DNA of 12,823 nucleotides from Actinomycetes bacterium (GCA_023436925.1 JAEZHJ010000078.1:1-12823), one strand, 5' to 3'. Positions 1 to 5,191 are shown, counted from the stretch's first letter. The notes: generated by a model not told the origin, from the letters alone. A program made the numbers and translations.

Positions 1-392
1 CCGAGCACGAACCCGAAGACGAGCGTGACCACCATTGCCATCGTGAGTCCCAACAGAATCAGGCCGGCCTTCGCCATCCGGTCGCCCGCCATGACGAGGA
101 CGTCCTTGGCGTGCCGCCGGAAGAGCAGCCGGTGGGCGGTCACCGGTGCGACGATCACCCCGGTGGTGAGGGTGCCGAGAACCACCGCCGTCAGGAAGAT
201 CGCCACCAGCCAGGGGCTCAGGTCGTCGAACCGGGACTGGAAGGGCAGGGTCAACAGGAAACCGGAAAGGATCTGGATGCCGGTCTGGGTGACCCTGAGT
301 TCCTGTAGCAGTTCGGACCAGTTGCGGTCGAGCCGCTCCGCAGGGGACTCGTCGCGTTCCCCCGACGGCAGGTCGGTCGGATCCTCGCTCAT
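1..392 (-). CDS. DUF6328 family membrane protein (partial, 3' end off window)
   Basis: This reading frame opens at ATG on the complement of 390-392 and stays open to base 1, so about 130 residues are visible and the C-terminus is missing. The N-terminal 20 residues are acidic. They are followed by the stretch LLQELRVTQTGIQIL and a hydrophobic segment containing LTLPFQSRF, which is the hallmark of the DUF6328 family. Two further membrane segments lie near residues 61-82 and 107-129, with the basic loop HRLLFRRHAKD between them. A strong GGGAGGAG ribosome-binding site precedes the ATG. A TAGTGT -10-like hexamer sits on the minus strand at 421-426, without a convincing -35. The family's function is unknown; some members have been labelled antiporter-like, which I do not infer here. 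It is divergent from the sigma factor gene. Confidence 0.85.
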   Translation of the reverse strand, partial: MSEDPTDLPSGERDESPAERLDRNWSELLQELRVTQTGIQILSGFLLTLPFQSRFDDLSPWLVAIFLTAVVLGTLTTGVIVAPVTAHRLLFRRHAKDVLVMAGDRMAKAGLILLGLTMAMVVTLVFGFVL

Positions 393-766
393 GATCTCCT
401 CCCTCGCCTTCGCTGGGGTGACACTAGCGCGCCGTTGCGCCCCGGCACAGGGGCTCGGGGCCGGGCCTTCCCTTGGTTTGATGCGGGGGCGTGGGAGCCG
501 TCACGACCGGGTAGGGGACGGACAAGGGTTGGGCGGCGGGCCCGCCGCCCAGAACTCAAGGTGCGCCGGTTCAACAGCCGAGCCGGCGCACCGCCTTCTA
601 TCGCCCCTTGTCAGGTCTCTGAAATCCGTTTCGGTCGCCAGTTGCCGGGGCGAAGGATTGCGTAGGAGGGGGTCTTGCGGGCCTCGAAGAGCCGTGGCAA
701 AGTGACGGGAGTCAGAGCGGTTCAACCACGTGCCGACTCGGACAGACGCTCCGAAAGGAGACCGCC
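393..766. other. 374-bp divergent intergenic region with two strong hairpins
   Basis: No coding sequence was found between the DUF6328 gene and the sigma factor gene. The region holds a perfect 22-bp palindrome at 530-551. Next to it is a 10-bp stem, 560-569 pairing with 583-592, around a 13-nt loop. A GGGTAG at 509-514 with a loosely matching GNNT 16 nt upstream (489-492) could be a weak SigB/SigF-type promoter reading right. A TTGCGG-N17-CAAAGT (675-703) is a poor housekeeping-type candidate. Neither promoter is convincing. A GAAAGGAGA ribosome-binding site precedes the sigma factor ATG. Confidence 0.5.
530..592. repeat. Tandem inverted repeats (two adjacent hairpins)
   Basis: Bases 530-551 form an uninterrupted 22-bp palindrome made almost only of G and C. 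Eight bases later, 560-569 pairs perfectly with 583-592 around a 13-nt loop. No T-tract follows on either strand. They do not end either neighbouring gene, since both genes are transcribed away from here. They would lie in the leader of either divergent transcript if its promoter is distal, or could be a protein-binding or dispersed repeat element. Confidence 0.6.
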
Positions 767-1564
767 ATGGCACGTGGATCTGCTTCGGCAACCACTGTCA
801 CCGAGCGCGAGCAGCGCACCCGCCACCTCTTCAGCGAGCTGGAGCTGGCGACCCACCCCGAACGCCGGCAGGAGATCGTCGACGAACTCGTTGAGCTGAA
901 CCTCCCGCTGTGCGATGCCCTTGCCGGTCGTTACATCGGCCGCGGCGCGGAGCGCGACGACCTGGTTCAGGTCGCCCGCACCGCGCTCTTCCTGGCGATC
1001 GAGCGTTACCAGACTGCCGCTGGTCGCTCGTTCGCGTCCTTCGCCGTCCCGACCATCACCGGAGAGCTGAAGCGGTACTTCCGCGACCGGTGCTGGGTCG
1101 TCCGGCCTCCCCGCCAGGTGCAGGAGCAGCGGGCCCGGGTGGTCCGGGCCAGGGCGCACCTGGAGCAGGAGGCAGGACGGGAGGTCACGGTGGCCGACCT
1201 CGGTGAGTATCTGGACGTCGATGAACATCGCGTGAGCGAGTGCATCGGCGTCACGACCAGCTATCGGCCGCTCTCCCTGGAGGCGCCGATCCACCAGGGC
1301 TCGTCGACGAGCCTGGGGGCGTCCCTGCCCGGTGAGGGCGACGCGGTCGGCGACGCCATCGACCTGATCGATCTCCGCAGGGCGCTGGCGACCCTGTCCG
1401 AGCGGGATCGCCAGGTGCTGAAGTGGCGCTTCGAGGAGGAGTGCACGCAGAGCGAGATCGCCCGTCGGTTGGGCGTCTCCCAGATGCAGGTCTCCCGAAT
1501 CATCCGGCGCCTGCTCGACCGTACCCGCGAGCTGCTGGAGCCGGCGGAGGCGCTGGCCAGTTGA
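767..1564 (+). CDS. SigB/SigF/SigG-type group 3 RNA polymerase sigma factor
   Basis: This 265-residue protein has the layout of the stress and sporulation-type sigma-70 group 3 factors. Region 2 spans about residues 45-115 and includes DDLVQVARTALFLAIERY and the very characteristic FAVPTITGELKRYFRDR, followed by WVVRPPR. Region 3 is about 115-165. Region 4 is about 200-255, with a helix-turn-helix at TQSEIARRLGVSQMQVSRIIRRLL. It directs RNA polymerase core to GTTT / GGGTA-type promoters in actinobacteria. The ATG is preceded by GAAAGGAGA. No RsbW-like anti-sigma factor or RsbV-like antagonist lies next to it in the window, whereas such factors are often partnered. The next genes downstream are csbD-like and GPGG-motif genes, consistent with a general stress role. 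The assignment among SigB, SigF and SigG paralogues is not resolvable here. Confidence 0.93.
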   Translation: MARGSASATTVTEREQRTRHLFSELELATHPERRQEIVDELVELNLPLCDALAGRYIGRGAERDDLVQVARTALFLAIERYQTAAGRSFASFAVPTITGELKRYFRDRCWVVRPPRQVQEQRARVVRARAHLEQEAGREVTVADLGEYLDVDEHRVSECIGVTTSYRPLSLEAPIHQGSSTSLGASLPGEGDAVGDAIDLIDLRRALATLSERDRQVLKWRFEEECTQSEIARRLGVSQMQVSRIIRRLLDRTRELLEPAEALAS

Positions 1565-1570
1565 TCGCGA

Positions 1571-1606
1571 CCGGGGCGGGTGGTGGTTTGGCCGCCCCCG
1601 CCCCGG
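1571..1606 (+). terminator. Hairpin after sigma factor gene
   Basis: A perfect 10-bp G/C stem (1571-1580 with 1597-1606) surrounds a 16-nt loop and begins 7 nt after the sigma factor stop codon. There is no T-tract, so termination may be partial or factor-dependent. The hairpin physically overlaps the csbD promoter: the GTTT -35 lies in the loop and the GGGTAC -10 begins in the right arm. Confidence 0.5.
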
Positions 1607-1610
1607 GTAC
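1586..1610 (+). promoter_or_regulatory. SigB/SigF-type promoter for csbD-like gene
   Basis: GTTT at 1586-1589 is followed after exactly 15 nt by GGGTAC at 1605-1610, an essentially ideal match to the -35/-10 pair used by actinobacterial SigB/SigF-type factors. A transcript would begin near 1617, leaving a leader of about 30 nt to the csbD ATG at 1646. The gene immediately upstream encodes just such a sigma factor. The promoter match is directly visible; its use by this sigma factor is inferred. Confidence 0.7.
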
Positions 1611-1645
1611 CGGAAGACGAGAACCACCGAAGTGAGGAGTTCGAA

Positions 1646-1837
1646 ATGGGTATCGGAGACAAGGCCCGTCACGCGATGGAAGAGGCTGGCGGCAAGGTCA
1701 AGGAAGGTGTCGGCAAGCTGACCGACAACGAGCGCCTCGAAGCCGAGGGCAAGGTCGACCAGGCCAAGGCCGACGTGAAGCAGGCCGGCGAGAACATCAA
1801 GGACGGCGTCAACGACGCCTTCCGCGACGACCGCTGA
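1646..1837 (+). CDS. CsbD family stress protein
   Basis: This is a small, highly charged 63-residue protein with the CsbD signature: an N-terminal DKARHAMEEAGGKVKEGVGKL segment, then EAEGKVDQAKADVKQAG and GENIKDGVNDAF. It is predicted to be helical, hydrophilic and without membrane segments. CsbD-like proteins are general-stress proteins of unknown biochemical role, and csbD of Bacillus subtilis belongs to the SigB regulon. The frame is open further upstream to 1580, but the ATG at 1646 is chosen because GTGAGGAG sits 6 nt before it and the family begins at this MGxxDKA motif; the longer version would also include the promoter. Eighteen bases separate its stop from the next small gene, so the two are probably co-transcribed. 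Confidence 0.9.
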   Translation: MGIGDKARHAMEEAGGKVKEGVGKLTDNERLEAEGKVDQAKADVKQAGENIKDGVNDAFRDDR

Positions 1838-1855
1838 GCGAGGAGGAGGGTTCAA

Positions 1856-1999
1856 ATGGCCACGCTCTTGTGGATCCTCGCCGTCATCCTGGTGGTGGCG
1901 GGCATCTTCGCGATCGTCCGCAAGCAGATGCTGTGGGGCGTCGTACTCATCGTCGTCGGGCTGCTGGTCGGTCCGGGTGGAGTGAGCGTCTTCACCTGA
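1856..1999 (+). CDS. GPGG-motif small membrane protein
   Basis: This 47-residue reading frame has two hydrophobic helices (about residues 3-21 and 26-38) separated by the basic turn RKQ, and ends with GPGGVSVFT. The GPGG signature near the C-terminus marks a family of tiny actinobacterial membrane proteins with no known function. GAGGAGGAGG a few bases upstream is an excellent ribosome-binding site, and the start lies 18 nt after the csbD-like stop. Sharing the SigB/SigF-type promoter at 1586-1610 would make it a membrane-located stress protein, which is an inference from position. It is followed by a strong G/C hairpin. Confidence 0.8.
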   Translation: MATLLWILAVILVVAGIFAIVRKQMLWGVVLIVVGLLVGPGGVSVFT

Positions 2000-2024
2000 T
2001 CAGTCGTTCGACCTGATCCGGGCA

Positions 2025-2062
2025 GCTGTGCCCCGCGCCGTCCCCCGGGCGCGGGGCACAGC
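2025..2062 (+). terminator. Strong G/C hairpin ending the sigma-csbD-GPGG block
   Basis: Bases 2025-2039 pair perfectly with 2048-2062, giving a 15-bp stem with an 8-nt loop, 25 nt after the GPGG gene stop codon. There is no clear T-tract, as is common for high-G+C actinobacteria. It also lies just downstream of the oppositely oriented tRNA-Glu, so it may act in both directions. Confidence 0.7.
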
Positions 2063-2088
2063 GCTGTCCGGGCACCGGTCTGGCTTGG

Positions 2089-2161
2089 CATCCCCAACGG
2101 GATTCGAACCCGCGCTGCCGCCTTGAAAGGGCGGTGTCCTAGGCCGCTAGACGATGGGGAC
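2089..2161 (-). tRNA. tRNA-Glu (anticodon UUC)
   Basis: Read on the minus strand, the 73 bases fold into a full cloverleaf. The 7-bp acceptor stem (GTCCCCA with TGGGGAT) has a terminal G-U pair. The D-arm sequence GTCTAGCGGCCTAGGAC is typical of bacterial tRNA-Glu. The anticodon stem CCGCC/GGCGG encloses loop CTTTCAA, with anticodon TTC at 2125-2127. The T-arm carries TTCGAAT. The discriminator G at 2089 is followed by an encoded CCA at 2088-2086. The gene stands alone in the window, downstream of the terminator of the leftward SH3 gene. Confidence 0.95.
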
Positions 2162-2173
2162 CTGACCTGCTGA

Positions 2174-2203
2174 ACTATACGGCCCAGCGCGAGGCCACCT
2201 CAA
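2174..2203 (-). promoter_or_regulatory. Promoter of tRNA-Glu
   Basis: On the minus strand, TTGAGG (2203-2198) lies 18 nt upstream of TATAGT (2179-2174), a good match to housekeeping -35 and -10 hexamers. It would start transcription about 6 nt before the mature tRNA 5' end at 2161. It sits between the upstream terminator at 2219-2252 and the tRNA, so the tRNA has its own transcription unit. Confidence 0.65.
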
Positions 2204-2218
2204 AACGCGCGGGCAGCA

Positions 2219-2252
2219 CAGAAGCCCGACCGGGGGGATGGTCGGGCTTCTG
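2219..2252 (-). terminator. Intrinsic-type terminator of the SH3/M15-like gene
   Basis: A perfect 13-bp stem (2219-2231 with 2240-2252) with an 8-nt loop lies 36 nt beyond the stop codon of the leftward SH3-domain gene. Some bases past the stem, the minus strand contains a short T run (complement of 2202-2205), so this is the best terminator candidate in the window. Confidence 0.75.
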
Positions 2253-2287
2253 CTGGGGGGAAGGGTCTGACGAAGCTTGGGGGGACG

Positions 2288-3616
2288 TCAGCCCGTGAAA
2301 GACACGTGTACGTGGTCGTAGTGGTTGGCGGTGTCGCCGCCGCGGTCGGCCATGTGGACCCACTTGCCACGTGTGATGGTGTAGTTGCGCTGTCGCCAGA
2401 TGACGTACTTGACCTTGAGCGACTTGTGGTTGTCGATGAAGTAGTCGGCGATCTTGTCACCGAGGGCCTTGTTCGACTTGTACGACGGGATCATGATGTC
2501 GATCGCGCGGCCATTGGGGTGGTCGGAGGAGTACGCGCTGGAGGCCCGCCAGCCGTGGATCGTCTTGATCTGGGGGAACTTGTCCCGCACCACCAGGACG
2601 GCGGCCTTGCCGGCTGCGTTCAGCTTGTCAAGGCTGGACGAGCCCAGCGTCGGGGCCGGCTTTGTGGCGCTGAGGTACTCCGAGGCCACCCAGGCGAGTC
2701 CGCCGTTGAAGATCACCTGGGTGTACTTGTTCTTGGCCGGGCCGGTGATCTGCAGCAGGGTGCCGTGGGCGAGGGTGGCGAGCTTGGTCGACTCCACGTC
2801 CGAGTTCTTGCGGACGTTGACGTCGGTCGCGTTGATGTAGCGCTGCGCGAGGGCGGTCGGGAGGGTGACGGTCGGGCCGGTCGCGGCGGGCTTGAGGTAG
2901 CCGGTCAGGACCCAGCCGATCTGGCCGGCCGCGGTCACCTGGGTGTAGCTGCCGGAGTGCTTTCCGGTCACCCCGACGGTGGTGTTCGCTGGGATGTTGG
3001 CGATCAGCTTCCCGGACTCACTGGCGGAGCCGCGCAGCGAGAGCAGCGTGGTGGTCACGACGCTGGCGAGCGAAGGATCAGGGTCCTGGCTGCCGGTGTC
3101 GCCGCCGCCGGAACCGGCCGGCGCGGAGACGTAGTCGGTGAACAGCCAGCGCGCGGTTCCGTCCACCGTGACCTCGGTGAAGTCGCCCGAGGCGCGACCG
3201 GTGGCGGAGACCTTTCCGCCCTTCTTGACCACCTTGAGGATCTCGGAGGTCAGGGTCGGCTCGGTGCGCAGGTTGACGTTGGCGGTCGTGGTGCGCTGAC
3301 CGGGCCGCGCGACGGTGGCGGGCACCTTGGGGGAGGAGGTGGAGCTGACGTAGTCGGCGAACAGCCAGGCGGTGCCGCCGTCGAAGGAGATCGGCCGCCA
3401 GTCGCCCGAGGTGCTGCCGGCGCCGATCACGACGGCGCCCTTCTGGAGGGTGGTGAGGACCTCGGTGGAGGTGCTGGGGCCCTTGCGGACGTTGACCTCA
3501 GCGATGGTGGCGAAGTAGGCCGGTGCGGCACCGGCCACCACCGCGGTGGTGATACCGGACACGCCCAGCAGCGCCGTTGTCACGATCCACACGATCGCGA
3601 TCCGTGCCTTGCTCAT
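2288..3616 (-). CDS. Membrane-anchored protein with four SH3b repeats and a C-terminal M15-like metallopeptidase domain
   Basis: The 442-residue protein starts with a signal/anchor helix (about residues 5-29). Four bacterial SH3b repeats follow at about 35-92, 108-164, 184-243 and 258-318; each starts with a VNVRKGPS/VNLRTEP-like motif and ends in a WLFxDYVS-like motif (WVLTGYL in the third). A serine/glycine-rich linker lies around 165-182. Residues 325-442 match the ARB-07466-like C-terminal domain, related to zinc D,D-/L,D-peptidases of family M15: SDHPNGRAIDI (364-374) and HYDHVHVSF (432-440) carry the putative ligands H366, D373 and H435/H437. It probably binds and trims peptidoglycan outside the membrane. 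The frame is open to 3709, but the ATG at 3616 is preferred because it has a GGAAGG ribosome-binding site and places the signal sequence at the N-terminus. It appears monocistronic. Confidence 0.88.
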   Translation of the reverse strand: MSKARIAIVWIVTTALLGVSGITTAVVAGAAPAYFATIAEVNVRKGPSTSTEVLTTLQKGAVVIGAGSTSGDWRPISFDGGTAWLFADYVSSTSSPKVPATVARPGQRTTTANVNLRTEPTLTSEILKVVKKGGKVSATGRASGDFTEVTVDGTARWLFTDYVSAPAGSGGGDTGSQDPDPSLASVVTTTLLSLRGSASESGKLIANIPANTTVGVTGKHSGSYTQVTAAGQIGWVLTGYLKPAATGPTVTLPTALAQRYINATDVNVRKNSDVESTKLATLAHGTLLQITGPAKNKYTQVIFNGGLAWVASEYLSATKPAPTLGSSSLDKLNAAGKAAVLVVRDKFPQIKTIHGWRASSAYSSDHPNGRAIDIMIPSYKSNKALGDKIADYFIDNHKSLKVKYVIWRQRNYTITRGKWVHMADRGGDTANHYDHVHVSFTG

Positions 3617-3700
3617 CCGTGCCCTTCCTTCGGGGAAGTCAGTCGGGGTCAGGGGGGTGAGGATCAGGGAGAGGTCTTCCCCGTGACGCCGGAGCAACAT

Positions 3701-3717
3701 GTGACCCATCCGTCACA
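3701..3717. promoter_or_regulatory. GTNAC-N6-GTNAC repeat, possible MtrA box
   Basis: GTGAC (3701-3705) and GTCAC (3712-3716) are separated by 6 nt, with a further A at 3717. An additional GTGAC is at 3683-3687. Spaced GTNAC repeats resemble the sites reported for the actinobacterial response regulator MtrA, which controls many cell-wall hydrolase genes, and the gene 85 nt downstream encodes a predicted wall hydrolase. The element is also an inverted repeat (TGTGAC/GTCACA), so another regulator is possible. Confidence 0.4.
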
Positions 3718-3744
3718 CCTGTCCCTGATGCCTCAGTGGTCGAG

Positions 3745-3774
3745 ACTCTAGGGACGGACTGCGGGCCGGGTCAT
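3745..3774 (-). promoter_or_regulatory. Candidate promoter for the SH3/M15-like gene
   Basis: On the minus strand, ATGACC (3774-3769) lies 18 nt from TAGAGT (3750-3745). The -10 is a good TANNNT match and the -35 only a partial one. The GTNAC repeat would then lie 20-40 nt downstream of the start site, which favours repression if this promoter is the right one. No good promoter was seen for the rightward zincin gene. Confidence 0.3.
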
Positions 3775-3858
3775 CGGCTTTGGTGAAGGTCGCCTCGTGG
3801 GCAGCTGGAACTACACGGGTGTGATTCCCCGGTTGCGGGGCGCCTTAAGGTGGGGTGC

Positions 3859-4212
3859 ATGGCAGTGGAGATGGACGCGGCCCGGTTCGAGGAATTGGTC
3901 GCCCGGGCGATCGAACAGATCCCTGCCCGCTTCCGCGAGCTGGTCGAGAATTGTGTGGTCCTGATCGAGGACGAGCCCGATCCGTCCGATCCCGAGTTAT
4001 TCGGCTATTACGATGGAATCCCCTTGTCAGAAAGGGATTCGCAGTACGGCGCCGTGCTGCCGGACCGGATCTTGATCTTTCGTGGACCGCTGCTTCGGTA
4101 CTGCCTCGACGAGGCCGAGGTGGTCGAGGAAGTGCGGATCACGGTGTGGCACGAGGTGGCCCATTTCTTCGGCATCGACGACCACGAACTGGACGAACTG
4201 GGGTACGCCTGA
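3859..4212 (+). CDS. Small zincin-like metallopeptidase (DUF1025 family)
   Basis: This 117-residue cytosolic protein belongs to the small zincin-like metallopeptidase family (DUF1025). FGYYDGIPLSERD in the middle and the C-terminal HEVAHFFGIDDHELDELGY are both family hallmarks. H98, E99 and H102, with D108, form an extended HExxHxxGxxD zinc site. The physiological substrate of this widespread actinobacterial family is unknown. The frame could start at GTG 3850, but ATG 3859 is preferred because AAGGTGGG lies 4-5 nt upstream of it. There is no signal peptide or membrane segment. It is followed after 12 nt by a hairpin and stands as a single gene, divergent from the SH3 gene and convergent with the GroEL-apical-like gene. 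Confidence 0.9.
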   Translation: MAVEMDAARFEELVARAIEQIPARFRELVENCVVLIEDEPDPSDPELFGYYDGIPLSERDSQYGAVLPDRILIFRGPLLRYCLDEAEVVEEVRITVWHEVAHFFGIDDHELDELGYA

Positions 4213-4224
4213 CCGCGTCCGATC

Positions 4225-4242
4225 GGCCCCGATTCCGGGGCC
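4225..4242 (+). terminator. Short hairpin after zincin gene
   Basis: A perfect 7-bp G/C stem (4225-4231 with 4236-4242) closes a 4-nt loop, starting 12 nt after the zincin stop codon. No T-tract follows. Its right arm overlaps the start of the direct repeat at 4238. Confidence 0.45.
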
Positions 4243-4303
4243 CGAAGTCACCTCCAGCGCTGGTTGAGACTGCGGGCCCGAAGCCTCCAGCGCTACTTGA
4301 GAC
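4238..4303. repeat. Imperfect direct repeat of about 30 bp at convergent gene ends
   Basis: Two copies, 4238-4270 and 4274-4303, share GGGCCCGAAG, then CCTCCAGCGCT, then TTGAGAC. They differ by a 3-bp insertion (TCA, 4248-4250) in the first copy and two substitutions before TTGAGAC. Copy 1 contains the palindrome CCAGCGCTGG. Copy 2 runs into the coding end of the minus-strand gene and supplies its stop codon (4293-4295). It may belong to a dispersed intergenic repeat family. Confidence 0.7.
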
Positions 4304-4994
4304 CCTGGGAGGGTGTCAGGACGACCCAGGAGGTGTCGGCATCGCTGACCCAGGTCTCGCAGTGGCCCAGGGAGGTGGCGGGCACATAGCCGGCCCGGAG
4401 GTCCGAGGCCGCGGCCGGTTGCGCGCCGGTCAGCGAGCACAGCGAACGCCGCTGGCCGGCATCACCCAGTCGCACGGGAAGGCTGCGGAAGGTGCCCTGG
4501 ATCAGGTTGGCCCGCAGCGTCGCCTGGACCTCGGCGGAGAGCCGGGGCGCGACCACGACGAGCGGCTGGTCGGACGCCTTCGCCCGCCGGACGGCGGGCA
4601 GCAACTCGCGCATGGTGGTGACCTCGTCGTCGCACACCAGCACCAGGGGTGAGTGCAGCACGCACCAGCCACTGCCGGGGTCGGTGACGAAGCCGCGGTC
4701 GGGCCACCCGGCCGGGAAGCTCGGGGAGGTGCGCAGCTGGTCCGTGATCCGGTGGCGGACGTCGGCGGCCAGGGCGGTCTCGGGGGCCTCGCTGGGTCGC
4801 GTCACCGCCTCGAGTTCGCTGAGGTAGTGGGGCCGGGCGGTGTCGGGCTGGAAGCGCGGGATCTCCCGCTCGGGCGGGCGGTGGAGCTCCTCGGCCGCCC
4901 GCCGCGCGGCGGCCCGATCCGAGAGCCAGCCGTAGACGACGACGGCGGTGCCGATCACCAGGACCGCGACGATCCCCCACACTCCGGCGTCCAT
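4293..4994 (-). CDS. Membrane-anchored protein with a GroEL-type apical domain
   Basis: The 233-residue protein begins with one membrane helix (about residues 5-23) and a charged region DRAAARRAAEELHRPPERE. From residue 99 it reads like the apical domain of Hsp60/GroEL: DRGFV (GroEL DRGYL), SPLVLVCDDEVTTMRELLP (SPFILLADKKISNIREMLP), QPLVVVAPRLSAEVQATL (KPLLIIAEDVEGEALATL), then NLIQGTF, GDAGQRR (GFGDRRK), SLTGAQ and TSLGHCETWVSDADTSWVV (LEDLGQAKRVVINKD). Equatorial and intermediate domains with the ATP site are absent. By my alignment, groove residues equivalent to GroEL L259, V263 and V264 are Q, R and A. ATG 4994 is chosen. ATG 5009 and 5033 are alternatives, and none has a good ribosome-binding site. 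The homology is judged by eye; the function is unknown, possibly peptide binding at the membrane. Confidence 0.72.
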   Translation of the reverse strand: MDAGVWGIVAVLVIGTAVVVYGWLSDRAAARRAAEELHRPPEREIPRFQPDTARPHYLSELEAVTRPSEAPETALAADVRHRITDQLRTSPSFPAGWPDRGFVTDPGSGWCVLHSPLVLVCDDEVTTMRELLPAVRRAKASDQPLVVVAPRLSAEVQATLRANLIQGTFRSLPVRLGDAGQRRSLCSLTGAQPAAASDLRAGYVPATSLGHCETWVSDADTSWVVLTPSQGLK

Positions 4995-5027
4995 GCCCCA
5001 AGTGTGCATGCCGTCCGGCGGCCCCGG

Positions 5028-5033
5028 TAACAT
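5028..5033 (+). promoter_or_regulatory. Candidate -10 element of tRNA-Lys
   Basis: TAACAT at 5028-5033 fits TANNNT and lies 9 nt before the mature tRNA-Lys 5' end at 5043. The matching -35 is weak (TGCATG or GTGCAT around 5004-5010). It overlaps the likely start region of the divergent GroEL-apical-like gene, so the two transcription units share this short stretch. Confidence 0.35.
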
Positions 5034-5042
5034 CGGCGGGCG

Positions 5043-5115
5043 GGGCCTATAGCTCAATCGGCAGAGCAGCGGACTTTTAATCCGCGGGTTCTGGGTTCGA
5101 TTCCCAGTGGGCCCA
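5043..5115 (+). tRNA. tRNA-Lys (anticodon UUU)
   Basis: The 73 bases form a complete cloverleaf. The acceptor stem is GGGCCTA with TGGGCCC (one G-U pair) and the D-stem GCTC/GAGC. The anticodon stem GCGGA/TCCGC encloses loop CTTTTAA with anticodon TTT at 5076-5078. The T-stem is CTGGG/CCCAG with TTCGATT, and the discriminator is A at 5115. Unlike tRNA-Glu in this window, no CCA is encoded after it (CGG follows). The sugar locus begins right behind it, but no second copy of its 3' end is visible that would mark an integration site. Confidence 0.95.
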
Positions 5116-5164
5116 CGGGCGTGTTCCAGGAGGCGGCCAGCAAGCCGGACCTGGACAACACCCG
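5116..5164 (+). terminator. Imperfect hairpin after tRNA-Lys
   Basis: CGGGCGTGTTCCAGG (5116-5130) can pair imperfectly with CCTGGACAACACCCG (5150-5164) around a loop that itself contains G/C pairs. It lies directly behind the tRNA and 27 nt before the end of the convergent ROK regulator gene, where a bidirectional terminator would be expected. The stem has mismatches and there is no T-tract. Confidence 0.35.
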
Positions 5165-5191
5165 AGCGCAGTCGCCACGTCCGCCCGCAGG

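Noticed and set aside
476..514. GTTT (476-479) plus GGGTAG (509-514) as a SigB/SigF-type promoter for the sigma factor gene
   Set aside because: The spacing is 29 nt, about twice what this promoter class uses.
1580..1645. N-terminal extension of the csbD-like frame
   Set aside because: It would contain the promoter and hairpin; the ATG at 1646 has the ribosome-binding site and the family start motif.
722..1855. A 377-codon open frame on the minus strand across the sigma factor and csbD genes
   Set aside because: It opposes two confidently identified genes and has no family features.
3700..3717. CRP/GlxR-type operator TGTGA...TCACA
   Set aside because: The half-sites are 8 nt apart instead of 6, so the fit to the CRP/GlxR consensus is poor; the GTNAC reading fits better.
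2306..3751. A 481-codon open frame on the plus strand across the SH3/M15-like gene
   Set aside because: It is antisense to a gene with clear domains. Its product is Gly/Asp/Val-rich without recognisable motifs, the usual shadow frame of high-G+C DNA.
5043..5191. tRNA-Lys as an integration site for the sugar locus
   Set aside because: No integrase, no duplicated tRNA 3' end and no change in base or codon use is seen in the window.
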